A DNA stretch of 64,000 bases. Source: Rhodoferax sp. (GTDB taxonomy: Bacteria > Pseudomonadota > Gammaproteobacteria > Burkholderiales > Burkholderiaceae_C). Shown piece by piece: positions 49,628 to 58,319 of this stretch; position 1 is the stretch's first letter; each line of letters begins with the position of its first letter. The DNA lies in contig NZ_JABBPD010000008.1 of NCBI RefSeq assembly GCF_012927445.1, forward strand, positions 1-64,000, written 5' to 3'. A program made the position numbers and the translations under genes. Below the pieces are notes generated by a model. That model was not told the origin of the DNA and made no database searches. It was given only the letters and a program-made list of their open reading frames with translations.

Positions 49628-50538
49628 GGTGTCTTCCTCGTTGGGTCAGACAGTTGCACGATGTGTGCCACCTGCAAGGCAATCGACGTTGGAATGGGTT
49701 CTTGTCCGGCCAGTACGGATTGGATCCAGTTCGCCGTGCTTTGTTCATCGGGGGCCGGTAAACCGGGCACACTGACCAGTGAGCCGCCCTGTGGCTCTTG
49801 CACCCGGGTCACCTCGCCATTGGCAAAGGCGTCCATGGCCGGGGTGCGGCGCGGGTCGGCCACGGGTTCGCCTTCGGTGCCGCGCAACAGCAGGGCGGTT
49901 GCCTGCACCAGTCGCAGCGTGGCGGCCATCGACAGTGCGTATTCCGGGTGGGTGTAGCTGCCCACCACCACGGCGGGACGGTCACATGGGTTCATCAGCT
50001 TGACCAGGCTGTGCGCCGGGTTGCGCAGGCCGACCACGCGGCGCACGTCCAGCAGGCGCGCCAAGCCGGGGCAGAGCAGGCCGGTCGGGACAAACTGCAC
50101 GCTGCCATTTGCTATCGGTTCAATAGCTGTCTGCGCAGGTACAGAAAGGGCCAGGAGCACATTTTGTGCTGAAACCCGGGTGGACTCGGTTGGTGTGCCG
50201 TGCACGATCACGGGCAAGCCTTCGCGCGCCAGCAGCAGCGCCAGCAGCGGCGTCAGGACCGGCAGTTTGCGTGCACCGTTGTAACTGGGCAGCACCACGG
50301 CGGTGCGTCCCTGCACGGGAATCTTGTGCAGGCGGGCATGGGTGGCGTCCAGAAAGCCGGCCATCTCATCCGGCGTTTCGCCCTTGATGCGCATGGCCAG
50401 GCAAAACGCGCCAACCTCTAAATCGGTCACCTCGCCGTCCAGCACCTGGCCAAACAGATCAGTCGCCTGTTCGCGCGTCAGTGGGCGTGCGCCGTCCTTG
50501 CCGCGCCCGATTTCCTTGATGTATTTGCCAATGCCCAT
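49624..50538 (-). CDS. ybiB: YbiB-type anthranilate phosphoribosyltransferase-like protein (304 aa)
   Basis: The TrpD-like fold shows in MGIGKYIKEIGRGKDGARPL, REQATDLFGQVLDGEVTDLE, GAFCLAMRIKGETPDEMAGF and LPSYNGARKLPVLTPLLALL, but key phosphoribosyltransferase loops differ from TrpD, as in YbiB, which binds nucleic acid. In this genome it is embedded in the nitrate cluster between nasA and cobA. Residues ~125-145 include a repeat-derived stretch (VPAQTAIEPIAN). Its role in nitrate use is unclear. Confidence 0.8.
   Translation of the reverse strand: MGIGKYIKEIGRGKDGARPLTREQATDLFGQVLDGEVTDLEVGAFCLAMRIKGETPDEMAGFLDATHARLHKIPVQGRTAVVLPSYNGARKLPVLTPLLALLLAREGLPVIVHGTPTESTRVSAQNVLLALSVPAQTAIEPIANGSVQFVPTGLLCPGLARLLDVRRVVGLRNPAHSLVKLMNPCDRPAVVVGSYTHPEYALSMAATLRLVQATALLLRGTEGEPVADPRRTPAMDAFANGEVTRVQEPQGGSLVSVPGLPAPDEQSTANWIQSVLAGQEPIPTSIALQVAHIVQLSDPTRKTP
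50107..50165 (+). repeat. Dispersed ~57-bp repeat, copy C (inside ybiB)
   Basis: TTTGCTATCGGTTCAATAGC, TGTCTGCGC and GGGCCAGGAGC match the shared scaffold; in frame within ybiB. Confidence 0.65.
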
Positions 50539-50604
50539 GCGTGGATTGTCCGTGAATGCTGATAACTTTGGGCTATGAGCTTATATGCGCCTAAGCCGGC
50601 CGGC

Positions 50605-53511
50605 CTAGGCGCTTTGCAGGCGGGGGGCCAGGGTGGCGCGCACCATGCGCTGCAGTTGCGGCACGCAGGAGCCGCAGTTGGTGCCGCATTTCAAAGCGGA
50701 CTGCAGTGAAGCCAGCCGTTCCTGGCTGGAACCCTGACACTGGCTTAACTGCGCCTCGATTGCCACATCGGTCACGTTGAAGCAGGCGCACACCTGTTTG
50801 CCGCGCGACACCAGCTGCACCGGCGGCTGGGCGCCCGGCAGCAGCAGGGCGCGACCGTAGGCTTGCGCGGGCAGCTCGTCTTGCAGCAGCGTGGTGATCC
50901 AGCTTTGGGCGCTGGTGTCGCCGGCCAGCAAAAAACCTTCCAGCGTGGTGTTGCTGGCGCTGCGCTGCAAGAGGGCGGCGCGGCGCTGGCCGCGTTTTTT
51001 GTCGGCGTAACGCACCACATACGGGCTGTCCAGGTTGAGCAGAGACTCAATCTGCGCCAGCAGTTCATCGGGTGGGGCTTCCAGGGCGCTGGCGCGAAAC
51101 AGCAGGCCGCTGCGCTCCTGCGCCGGGGCATCCAGCGGCGCGTTGTTGGTGAAAGGCACGCAACTGGCGTAGGCAAAGCGGGTCATCAACTGCTGCAGCT
51201 CGGTGCGCGCCGACAGCAGGTGCTCCGCAGGCAACCAGGCCACGGCCAGCAGGGACCACGGCAGCTCCGCCTTCAAGACCTTGACGGCGGCGTGTTTGAA
51301 CTCGGGCTGCTTGGCGTCCGGGCAAAAAGCCGAGGTGGTGAGGGCGTTGACACCCGCCAGCCGCTGGCCGGTGGCGCTGAGGCCGCTCAGGAATTCCTCG
51401 CCCCAGTGCATCGCCATGAAGACCTGGGTCAGTCCGAGCTCGCTGCTGGCCTGCACCGGCACCAGAATCGAGCCGCGTTTGCTGGTGACGTGCACCAGAT
51501 CGCCCTCCTTGAACAGGCGGCGCGCCATGTCCTGCGGGTTCATCTGCAGAACCGGTTCGCGCACATGACCGAACAGGCGGCCCAAGGTGCCGGTGCGGCT
51601 CATGCCGTGCCATTGGTCGCGCAGACGGCCGGTGGTGAGCGAAAACGGGTAGCGCGCTTCGCGTGGCTCGGCGACAGCTTTGTACGTCGTGTTGACGAAG
51701 CGGGCGCGGCCATCGGCGGTGGGAAAAATGCCGTCTTCATAGAGGCGGACTTTCCCTTGGGTTTGGCCTTCAGCCAGAGGCCATTGCTGGGGCGCTTGCT
51801 CCAGCATCGGGTACGTCATGCCGGTGATGTCAAGGTCGCGGCCGCGCGTGGATTCGCGGTGTTCGTTCCAGATGGTTTCTGGGTTGGGGTAGGGGAAGAG
51901 GGTGGTGGACCCGATTGCGGGCGCTGCTGCTCGGTGCTGCGGCAGCAAGGCTTCGAGCCGTTGCGCGAAATCGACGGCGATTTGCCAGTCGTGGCGGGCG
52001 CCGCCCAGGGCTGGGACGGCGGCACGCACGCGCGAGATGCGGCGTTCGCTGTTGGTGACGGTGCCTTCTTTTTCGCCCCAGGTGGTCGCCGGCAGCAGCA
52101 GGTCGGCGTAGCGACAAGTGGCGGTGCTGGCAAAGGCTTCCTGCACCACGACGAACTCGGCGCGCTCCAGCGCGCGGCGCACGGTGGCCTGGTCGGGCAT
52201 GGATTGCGCCGGGTTGGTGCAGGCAATCCACAGAGCTTTGATTTCACCGTCGGCGGCGGCCTGGAACATCTCGACCGCCGTTTTACCGGGCTTGGACGGT
52301 ACGTCCGGCACGCCCCACAGCGCCGCCACTTCCGCCCGGTGCGCCGGGTTGCTCAAGTCGCGGTGGGCGGACAGCAAATTGGCCATGCCGCCGACTTCGC
52401 GCCCGCCCATGGCATTCGGCTGGCCGGTCAGTGAAAACGGACCAGCGCCGGGTTTGCCGATCTGCCCGGTCGCCAGGTGCAGGTTGATCAGCGCCGCATT
52501 TTTGGCGGTGCCGCTGCTGGATTGGTTCAGGCCCTGGCAGTACAGACTGAGCGTGGGCGTGCGGCGAACTTCAGCGGCAGCGCGGCCAGCGGCATCGCTT
52601 GGCCGCGGGGAGAGTGCCGGGCCGTGCAGACCCGCAAACAGTTGGGCCGCCGTGAACAGGTCTTCTTTGGAAATGCCGCAGGTCTGCGCCACCACATCGG
52701 GCGTGCAGTCGCGCACGGTGGCCTTGAGCGCGTCGAAGCCGCTGGTGTGGGCCGCCATGTAAGCCGTATCCAGCCAGCCTTCCCACAGCATGAGGTGCAG
52801 CATGCCGTTGAACAGCATGACATCGGTGCCGGGCTGAATGGGAAGAAATAAGTCAGCGATTTCGGCGGTGTCGGTGCGGCGCGGATCGCACACCACGATC
52901 TTCAACGCCGGGTTGGCTTTTTTGGCGTCTTCAATCTGGCGAAACAGAATCGGATGCGCGTAGGCGGTGTTGGCGCCGACGATGAAAATCGTGCCAGCTT
53001 GCTTCACATCGTCGTAGCAGGCGGGCGGTGAGTCCATGCCCAGCGTTTGCTTGTAGCCGGCCACCGCGCTGCTCATGCACAGGCGCGAGTTGCTGTCGAT
53101 GTTGTTGGTGCCGATCAGCCCCTTGGCCAGCTTGTTGAAGACGTAATAGTCCTCGGTCAGCAGCTGGCCGGAGATGTAGAAGCCCACCGCATCCGGGCCG
53201 TGCGCGGTGATGATGCTGGCGAATTTATCGGCGGCTAAATCGAGCGCCGCGTCCCAACCCACGCGCTGCGCCGGGGCGCCCCGCTGCAGGCGCTGCATCG
53301 GCTGCAGCAGCCGGGTTTGCTGGTTGACGGCGGCACTGGCGGTCAGGTGCAGCGTGGCGCCTTTGGTGCAGAGTCGGCCGAAATTGGCCGGGTGATCCGG
53401 GTCGCCCCGCACGCCGGTAATCTGGTTGGCGCTGGACTCGATGATGACGCCGCAGCCGACGCCGCAATATGGGCAGGTCGATTTGGTTTCACGCACCGTG
53501 GGTAAATTCAT
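50605..53511 (-). CDS. nasA: Assimilatory nitrate reductase catalytic subunit NasA (968 aa)
   Basis: Molybdopterin oxidoreductase with an N-terminal 4Fe-4S site (C13, C16, C20 and C48; CPYCGVGCG, LCTKG), then the molybdenum-cofactor domains. A C-terminal BFD-like 2Fe-2S segment contains KQVCACFNVTD and CGTNCGSCVPQL near residues 905-955. It reduces nitrate to nitrite in the cytoplasm for assimilation; the extra C-terminal cluster is typical of the Klebsiella-type NasA. It lies after nirD with a four-base overlap and before ybiB. Confidence 0.9.
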   Translation of the reverse strand: MNLPTVRETKSTCPYCGVGCGVIIESSANQITGVRGDPDHPANFGRLCTKGATLHLTASAAVNQQTRLLQPMQRLQRGAPAQRVGWDAALDLAADKFASIITAHGPDAVGFYISGQLLTEDYYVFNKLAKGLIGTNNIDSNSRLCMSSAVAGYKQTLGMDSPPACYDDVKQAGTIFIVGANTAYAHPILFRQIEDAKKANPALKIVVCDPRRTDTAEIADLFLPIQPGTDVMLFNGMLHLMLWEGWLDTAYMAAHTSGFDALKATVRDCTPDVVAQTCGISKEDLFTAAQLFAGLHGPALSPRPSDAAGRAAAEVRRTPTLSLYCQGLNQSSSGTAKNAALINLHLATGQIGKPGAGPFSLTGQPNAMGGREVGGMANLLSAHRDLSNPAHRAEVAALWGVPDVPSKPGKTAVEMFQAAADGEIKALWIACTNPAQSMPDQATVRRALERAEFVVVQEAFASTATCRYADLLLPATTWGEKEGTVTNSERRISRVRAAVPALGGARHDWQIAVDFAQRLEALLPQHRAAAPAIGSTTLFPYPNPETIWNEHRESTRGRDLDITGMTYPMLEQAPQQWPLAEGQTQGKVRLYEDGIFPTADGRARFVNTTYKAVAEPREARYPFSLTTGRLRDQWHGMSRTGTLGRLFGHVREPVLQMNPQDMARRLFKEGDLVHVTSKRGSILVPVQASSELGLTQVFMAMHWGEEFLSGLSATGQRLAGVNALTTSAFCPDAKQPEFKHAAVKVLKAELPWSLLAVAWLPAEHLLSARTELQQLMTRFAYASCVPFTNNAPLDAPAQERSGLLFRASALEAPPDELLAQIESLLNLDSPYVVRYADKKRGQRRAALLQRSASNTTLEGFLLAGDTSAQSWITTLLQDELPAQAYGRALLLPGAQPPVQLVSRGKQVCACFNVTDVAIEAQLSQCQGSSQERLASLQSALKCGTNCGSCVPQLQRMVRATLAPRLQSA

Positions 53512-53903
53512 GCTTTGTCCAGTGCCACTGTTTCTTTGCAGCCGGGCCCGGCGACCGGGGCCACCAAGTCGAGGGCGTGGGTCGCCAATTCGTCGCCATC
53601 CAGATGCACCACGCCGCTCTCCACTTTGACGCTGAACTTGGGCGTGCAGCCCTCGTCAGGCGCGGCCGCCTGGCCGGTGCACAGTCCGATGGTCCAGTTG
53701 TGCAGCGGGCAGCCCACGCTGGAGCCAAACACAATGCCTTGCGACAGCGGCCCGCCTTTGTGCGGGCAGCGGTCGAGCAGGGCAAAGACGCCGTCCTGGT
53801 CGTTGCGAAACACCGCCACGTCCATGCCTTGCGGCCGTTGGATGCAGCGCGAGCCCAACACGGGAATGTCCGTGACCAGGCAGATTTTTTTCCAGTTGCT
53901 CAT
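53508..53903 (-). CDS. nirD: Nitrite reductase small subunit NirD (131 aa)
   Basis: Rieske-type fold of NirD: C46-P-H48 (DRCPHKGGPLS) and C65-P-L-H68 (VGCPLHNWTIGL), with VFRNDQDGVFALL before them. Both Cys and His ligands are present, whereas many NirD proteins lack a cluster. It pairs with NirB to reduce nitrite to ammonium. The stop overlaps the nasA start by four bases; the ~86-bp gap to nirB holds a copy of the dispersed repeat. Confidence 0.88.
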   Translation of the reverse strand: MSNWKKICLVTDIPVLGSRCIQRPQGMDVAVFRNDQDGVFALLDRCPHKGGPLSQGIVFGSSVGCPLHNWTIGLCTGQAAAPDEGCTPKFSVKVESGVVHLDGDELATHALDLVAPVAGPGCKETVALDKA

Positions 53904-53916
53904 GTGTCAATCCCTT

Positions 53917-53971
53917 TGCTATTGTTTAAATAGCTGCTTGCGCATATAGCACGGGGGCTAGAGGCAAATTT
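53917..53971 (+). repeat. Dispersed ~57-bp repeat, copy D (nirB-nirD gap)
   Basis: TTTGCTATTGTTTAAATAGC, TGCTTGCGC and GGGGGCTAGAGGC: a copy closest to the consensus. It fills most of the nirB-nirD intergenic gap. Confidence 0.75.
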
Positions 53972-53989
53972 CATATAAATTCAGGGGCT

Positions 53990-56473
53990 TCAGGCAGGAA
54001 TCGCCAGCTTGTCGAATTGGCGGATATCGACCTCGGCCTTGTTGAATTCAAACCACGGGTCCGGCTCGCCATCCAGCGCAAACTGCAGGCGTTCCCACAG
54101 CGCCTTGCGGTTGGCGTGGTCGTCCAGAATCTTCTTCTTGACGTAGTCCAGCCCGACGCGCGACACGTAATGCACGGTGCGCTCCAGGTACCAGCCTTCC
54201 TGCCGGTACAACTCGCAAAACGCGCCGGTGTACTCCAGCACTTCTTCGGCGGTTTTGAGCTTGGTGAAGAAATGCGCCACCTCGGTTTTGATGCCGCCGT
54301 TGCCGGCGATGTACATCTCCCAGCCGCTGTCGACGCCGATGATGCCGACGTCCTTGATGCCGGCTTCAGCGCAGTTGCGCGGACAGCCGCTCACGGCAAA
54401 TTTCACTTTGTGCGGGGCGTACATGCGCCACATGGCGCGCTCCAGGTCCTTGCCCATCTGGGTTGAATCTTGTGTGCCCATGCGGCACCATTCCGAGCCG
54501 ACGCAGGTCTTCACCGTGCGCAGCGCCTTGGCGTAGGCGTGGCCGCTTGGCATGCCGATGTCTTTCCAGACGTTGGCCAAATCTTCCTTCTTCACGCCCA
54601 GCAAATCGATGCGCTGGCCGCCGGTGACCTTGACGGTCGGAATCTTGTATTTGTCGACGGCGTCGGCGATGCGGCGCAACTCGTCGGCGCTGGTCTCTCC
54701 CCCCCACATGCGCGGGATGACGGAGTAGGTGCCGTCTTTCTGGATGTTGGCGTGGCTGCGCTCGTTGATGAGGCGGCTTTGCGGGTCATCTCTGGCCTCT
54801 TTCGGCCAGCTGCTGATCAGGTAGTAGTTGACCGCTGGGCGACATGAGGCACAGCCGTTGGGCGTCTTCCATTCCATGAAGTTGAAGACGCTGGCAATAG
54901 TGAGCAGTTTGTTGGCCACGATCGCTTCGCGCACCGCTTGGTGCCCGTGCTCGGTGCAGCCGCACATGGCTTTCATCTTCGGCGTGGCCGAGTAGTCGCC
55001 ACCGGCGGTGAACATCAACAGCTGCTCCACCAGACCGGTGCAGGAGCCGCACGAGGCGCTGGCTTTGGTGTGCTTGCGCACCTCGTCCAGCGTGAACAAA
55101 CCCTTCTCCTTGATCGCCTTGCAGATGGTGCCTTTGGTGACGCCGTTGCAGCCGCAGACTTCGTCGGCATCCAGCATCGCGGCCGCCTTGTTGTGGCCCT
55201 GGTGGCCGACGTCGCCAATGTTGGATTCGCCAAACATCAGTTTGTCGCGAATATCGGAAATCGAGCGGCCGTCGCGCAGCAGTTTGAAGTACCAGCTGCC
55301 GTCGACCGTGTCGCCATAGAGGCAGGCGCCGACCAGCTTGTCGTCTTTCAGCACCAGCTTTTTGTAGACACCGCCGAAGGGGTCGCTCATCACGATTTCT
55401 TCGGTGCCTTCGCCGCCCATGAACTCACCGGCGCTGAACAGGTCAATGCCGGTGACCTTCAGTTTGGTCGAGGTTAGCGAGCCCATGTAGCGACCAATGC
55501 CAAACTCGGCCAGGTGGTTGGCCGCCACTTTGGCCTGCTCAAACAGCGGCGCCACCAGGCCGTAGGCAATGCCGCGGTGCGCCGCGCATTCGCCCACCGA
55601 ATAAATGCGGGCATCGGTCACGGTCTGCAGCGTGTCGTTGACGACAATGCCCCGGTTCACATGCAGGTGCATGGTTTCGGCCAGCTCGGTGTTGGGGCGA
55701 ATGCCGACCGCCATCACCACCAGGTCGGCCGGAATCTCGCTGCCGTCCTTGAACTGCAGCGCCATGACCCGGCCCCCCAATCCGCCATCCTGGTCGCCAA
55801 TCAGCGCCTGGGTCTGGCCACCCATGACAAAACGCAGGCCGCGCTCTTCCAGTGACTTTTGCAACAGCTTGCCCGCCACGCTGTCCAACTGGCGATCCAT
55901 CAGCGTGGGCATGACGTGAATCACCGTGACCCGCATGCCGCGCAGCATCAGGCCGTTGGCCGCTTCCAGCCCCAGCAAGCCGCCACCGATGACGACGGCG
56001 TTCTTGTATTGGGTGGCCGCCTCAATCATGGCGTTGGTGTCGGCAATGTCGCGGTAGGCAATCACGCCCGCCAAATCCTTGCCGGGGATCGGCAGGATGA
56101 AGGGGTTGGAGCCGGTGGCCATCAGCAGCCGGTCGTAATGGACTTCGGTGACCTTGTCTTGCGCATCCAGCGCGCGCACCAGGCGCCGGGCGCGGTCCAC
56201 CGCCACCACTTTTTTGCCGGCGTGTAGCGTGATGCCGTTGTCGGTGTACCAGTCCCACGAGTTGAGAATAATCTCGTCAATGGTCTGCTCGCCGGCCAGC
56301 ACGGGCGACAACAAAATGCGGTTGTAGTTGGGGTGCGGCTCGGCGCCAAACACGGTGATGTCGTACAGGTCGGGCGCAATTTTCAGCAGCTCTTCGAGCG
56401 TGCGAACGCCGGCCATGCCGTTGCCGATCATCACGAGTTTTTGTTTGGTCTTGGGTTCTACGCGCATGTCCAT
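53990..56473 (-). CDS. nirB: NAD(P)H nitrite reductase large subunit NirB (827 aa)
   Basis: The N-terminus has FAD/NAD-binding motifs (LVMIGNGMAGVRTLEELLKI; VVIGGGLLGLEAANGL). It is followed by BFD-like 2Fe-2S segments (residues ~425-520: EVCGCNGVTKGTICKAIKE, ASCGSCTG, CGCTEHG), then the siroheme/4Fe-4S domain with TCVGSEWCRMGTQDS and SGCPRNCAEAGIKDVGII carrying the cluster cysteines. It reduces nitrite to ammonium in the cytosol. ATG 56473 follows AGGAG. It lies between the ABC transporter genes and nirD in one operon. Confidence 0.92.
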   Translation of the reverse strand: MDMRVEPKTKQKLVMIGNGMAGVRTLEELLKIAPDLYDITVFGAEPHPNYNRILLSPVLAGEQTIDEIILNSWDWYTDNGITLHAGKKVVAVDRARRLVRALDAQDKVTEVHYDRLLMATGSNPFILPIPGKDLAGVIAYRDIADTNAMIEAATQYKNAVVIGGGLLGLEAANGLMLRGMRVTVIHVMPTLMDRQLDSVAGKLLQKSLEERGLRFVMGGQTQALIGDQDGGLGGRVMALQFKDGSEIPADLVVMAVGIRPNTELAETMHLHVNRGIVVNDTLQTVTDARIYSVGECAAHRGIAYGLVAPLFEQAKVAANHLAEFGIGRYMGSLTSTKLKVTGIDLFSAGEFMGGEGTEEIVMSDPFGGVYKKLVLKDDKLVGACLYGDTVDGSWYFKLLRDGRSISDIRDKLMFGESNIGDVGHQGHNKAAAMLDADEVCGCNGVTKGTICKAIKEKGLFTLDEVRKHTKASASCGSCTGLVEQLLMFTAGGDYSATPKMKAMCGCTEHGHQAVREAIVANKLLTIASVFNFMEWKTPNGCASCRPAVNYYLISSWPKEARDDPQSRLINERSHANIQKDGTYSVIPRMWGGETSADELRRIADAVDKYKIPTVKVTGGQRIDLLGVKKEDLANVWKDIGMPSGHAYAKALRTVKTCVGSEWCRMGTQDSTQMGKDLERAMWRMYAPHKVKFAVSGCPRNCAEAGIKDVGIIGVDSGWEMYIAGNGGIKTEVAHFFTKLKTAEEVLEYTGAFCELYRQEGWYLERTVHYVSRVGLDYVKKKILDDHANRKALWERLQFALDGEPDPWFEFNKAEVDIRQFDKLAIPA

Positions 56474-56496
56474 GATGGCTCCTAATCTGATCGGGT

Positions 56497-57321
56497 TCAG
56501 GCGGCTTTTTCCACATGCGCCTGGCGCGTGTAGAGGAAATCAATCACCGCTTTGCGGTAATGCAGGTACTGCGCACTGTCGGCCAGCGCCACCCGGTTGC
56601 GCGGACGCGGCAGCTCGACACTGAGCACTTCGCCGATGGTGGCGGACGGGCCGTTGGTCATCATCACGATCTTGTCGGACAGCAGAACGGCTTCGTCGAC
56701 ATCGTGCGTCACCATCACCACGGTGCTGTGGGTGCGGGCCACGATCTCCAGCAGCTCGTCCTGCAGCTTGGCGCGGGTCAGGGCGTCCAGCGCCCCAAAC
56801 GGCTCGTCCATCAGCAGCACTTTGGGTTCCATCGCCAGGGCGCGGGCAATGCCGACGCGCTGCTTCATGCCGCCCGAGATTTCGCCGGGTCGTTTTTGCG
56901 CGGCGGGCGTCAAGCCGACCAGCGCCAGCGCGGCGTCGGTGCGGGCCTTGAGCTGGGTTTTGCTCTCCGATGGAGCGCCGGTGGTTTTGTTGGCGGCGCC
57001 AAAGACCCGCTCGACGCCGAGATACACGTTCTCGAAACAGGTCAACCAGGGCAACAACGAATGGTTCTGGAACACCACCGCCCGCTCCGGGCCGGGGCCG
57101 GCGATTTCGCGGTTGGCGCACAACAGGTGGCCTTGCGTCGGCAGGGTCAGCCCGGCAATCAGGTTCAGCAGCGTGGACTTGCCGCAACCCGAGTGGCCGA
57201 TGAGCGCCACAAACTCGCCTTTGGCGACCGTCAGGTTGACGTTTTGCAGCGCGCAGAATGGGCCTTTGCGGGTCTTGAAGGTTTGCTCGACGCCGGAGAT
57301 TTCAATGTAGTTGGCGGTCAT
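56497..57321 (-). CDS. nrtD: Nitrate ABC transporter ATP-binding protein NrtD (274 aa)
   Basis: ABC ATPase with Walker A GHSGCGKST (residues 42-50), signature ISGGMKQRVGIARAL and Walker B VLLMDEPFGALD, and Q- and H-loops in place. It powers nitrate/nitrite import with NrtB and NrtA. The start overlaps the nrtB stop by four bases. An inserted segment after AAQ- and FGAANKT-type residues gives a slightly longer domain than the minimum. Confidence 0.9.
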   Translation of the reverse strand: MTANYIEISGVEQTFKTRKGPFCALQNVNLTVAKGEFVALIGHSGCGKSTLLNLIAGLTLPTQGHLLCANREIAGPGPERAVVFQNHSLLPWLTCFENVYLGVERVFGAANKTTGAPSESKTQLKARTDAALALVGLTPAAQKRPGEISGGMKQRVGIARALAMEPKVLLMDEPFGALDALTRAKLQDELLEIVARTHSTVVMVTHDVDEAVLLSDKIVMMTNGPSATIGEVLSVELPRPRNRVALADSAQYLHYRKAVIDFLYTRQAHVEKAA

Positions 57322-58274
57322 GATTTCACCTCTTCAAACGTAAATGCGGTGGCGATTTTGATCAGGGCGTATTCCAGGATCAGGCCGACGATGCCGATCA
57401 CAAAGATGGCGATGATGATGTTTTTGACGTTCAGGTTGTTCCACTCGTCCCAGACCCAGAAGCCGATGCCGACGCCGCCGGTCAGCATCTCGGCCGCCAC
57501 GATCACCAGCCAGGCGGTACCGACGGCGAGGCGCACGCCGGTCAGCATGTAAGGCAGCACCGAGGGGAACAGAATCTTGGTCACGATCTTCCATTCGCTC
57601 AAATTCAGCACGCGCGCCACGTTCATGTAGTCCTGCGGCACCCGCTGCACGCCGACGGCGGTGTTGATGATCATGGGCCAGATCGAGCAGATGAAGATGG
57701 TCCAGATCGCCGCCGGGTTGGCGCCCTTGAACACCAATAGGCCAATCGGCAACCAGGCCAGCGGCGACACCGGGCGCAACAGGCTGATCAGCGGGTTGAA
57801 CATGCGGCTCAAAAACTCAAAACGCCCGACCATGAAACCGACCGGAATGCCGACCGCCGCCGCCAGGCCAAAGCCGACCGCCACCCGTTCCAGCGAGGCC
57901 AGAATGTTCCAGCCGACGCCCTGGTCGTTGGGGCCCTTGCTGTAGAACGGGTCGCTGAAAATGACGATTGCCTGCTTGAACGTTTCAGTGGGCGACGGGA
58001 TGCTGCTGGCGGTTGAGATCGACACCAGCGCCCACACGCCAATCAGCAAGCCCAAGCCAAAAACCGGCGGCAGCACCGCCAGCCACAGGCCGCGCCAGTC
58101 GAACGGCGGCTTGCCGGCGCTGGCTGGCTGGCGAATCAGTTTCGGCTGAATCGTCTGATTTTTTAGATCATTTTGGCTTGTAGCCCCCGTCGAATCTGCG
58201 TGAGTAGCTTCTGTTTTAATCGCGGCGCTCTCTGCCGCTGGCGATAAAGGTGAGTGAAAGACGGCGCTGACCAT
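57318..58274 (-). CDS. nrtB: Nitrate ABC transporter permease NrtB (318 aa)
   Basis: BPD-type permease with about six membrane helices and the EAA-like loop NTAVGVQRVPQDYMNVARVL. The start MVSAVFHSPLSPAAESAAIK precedes an unusual ~55-residue polar extension, part of which (AIKTEATHADSTGATSQND) is encoded by an inverted copy of the dispersed repeat, so the N-terminus may be unstructured. ATG 58274 follows AAGGAA. Confidence 0.9.
   Translation of the reverse strand: MVSAVFHSPLSPAAESAAIKTEATHADSTGATSQNDLKNQTIQPKLIRQPASAGKPPFDWRGLWLAVLPPVFGLGLLIGVWALVSISTASSIPSPTETFKQAIVIFSDPFYSKGPNDQGVGWNILASLERVAVGFGLAAAVGIPVGFMVGRFEFLSRMFNPLISLLRPVSPLAWLPIGLLVFKGANPAAIWTIFICSIWPMIINTAVGVQRVPQDYMNVARVLNLSEWKIVTKILFPSVLPYMLTGVRLAVGTAWLVIVAAEMLTGGVGIGFWVWDEWNNLNVKNIIIAIFVIGIVGLILEYALIKIATAFTFEEVKS
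58168..58226 (-). repeat. Dispersed ~57-bp repeat, copy E (inside nrtB 5' end)
   Basis: In the minus direction it reads GCGATTAAAACAGAAGCTAC, CACGCAGATTCGACGGGGGC and a TACAAGCC tail, matching the scaffold in the opposite orientation to the other copies. Confidence 0.55.
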
Positions 58275-58319
58275 GGTGTGTTCCTTGGGTGTGCTGGGTT
58301 AAGGGGGCTAAGGCGCGGC

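Noticed and set aside
50863..52434. Long (523 codons) plus-strand frame across nasA
   Set aside because: It is antisense to nasA, whose cofactor motifs are intact; long opposite frames are expected in GC-rich coding DNA.
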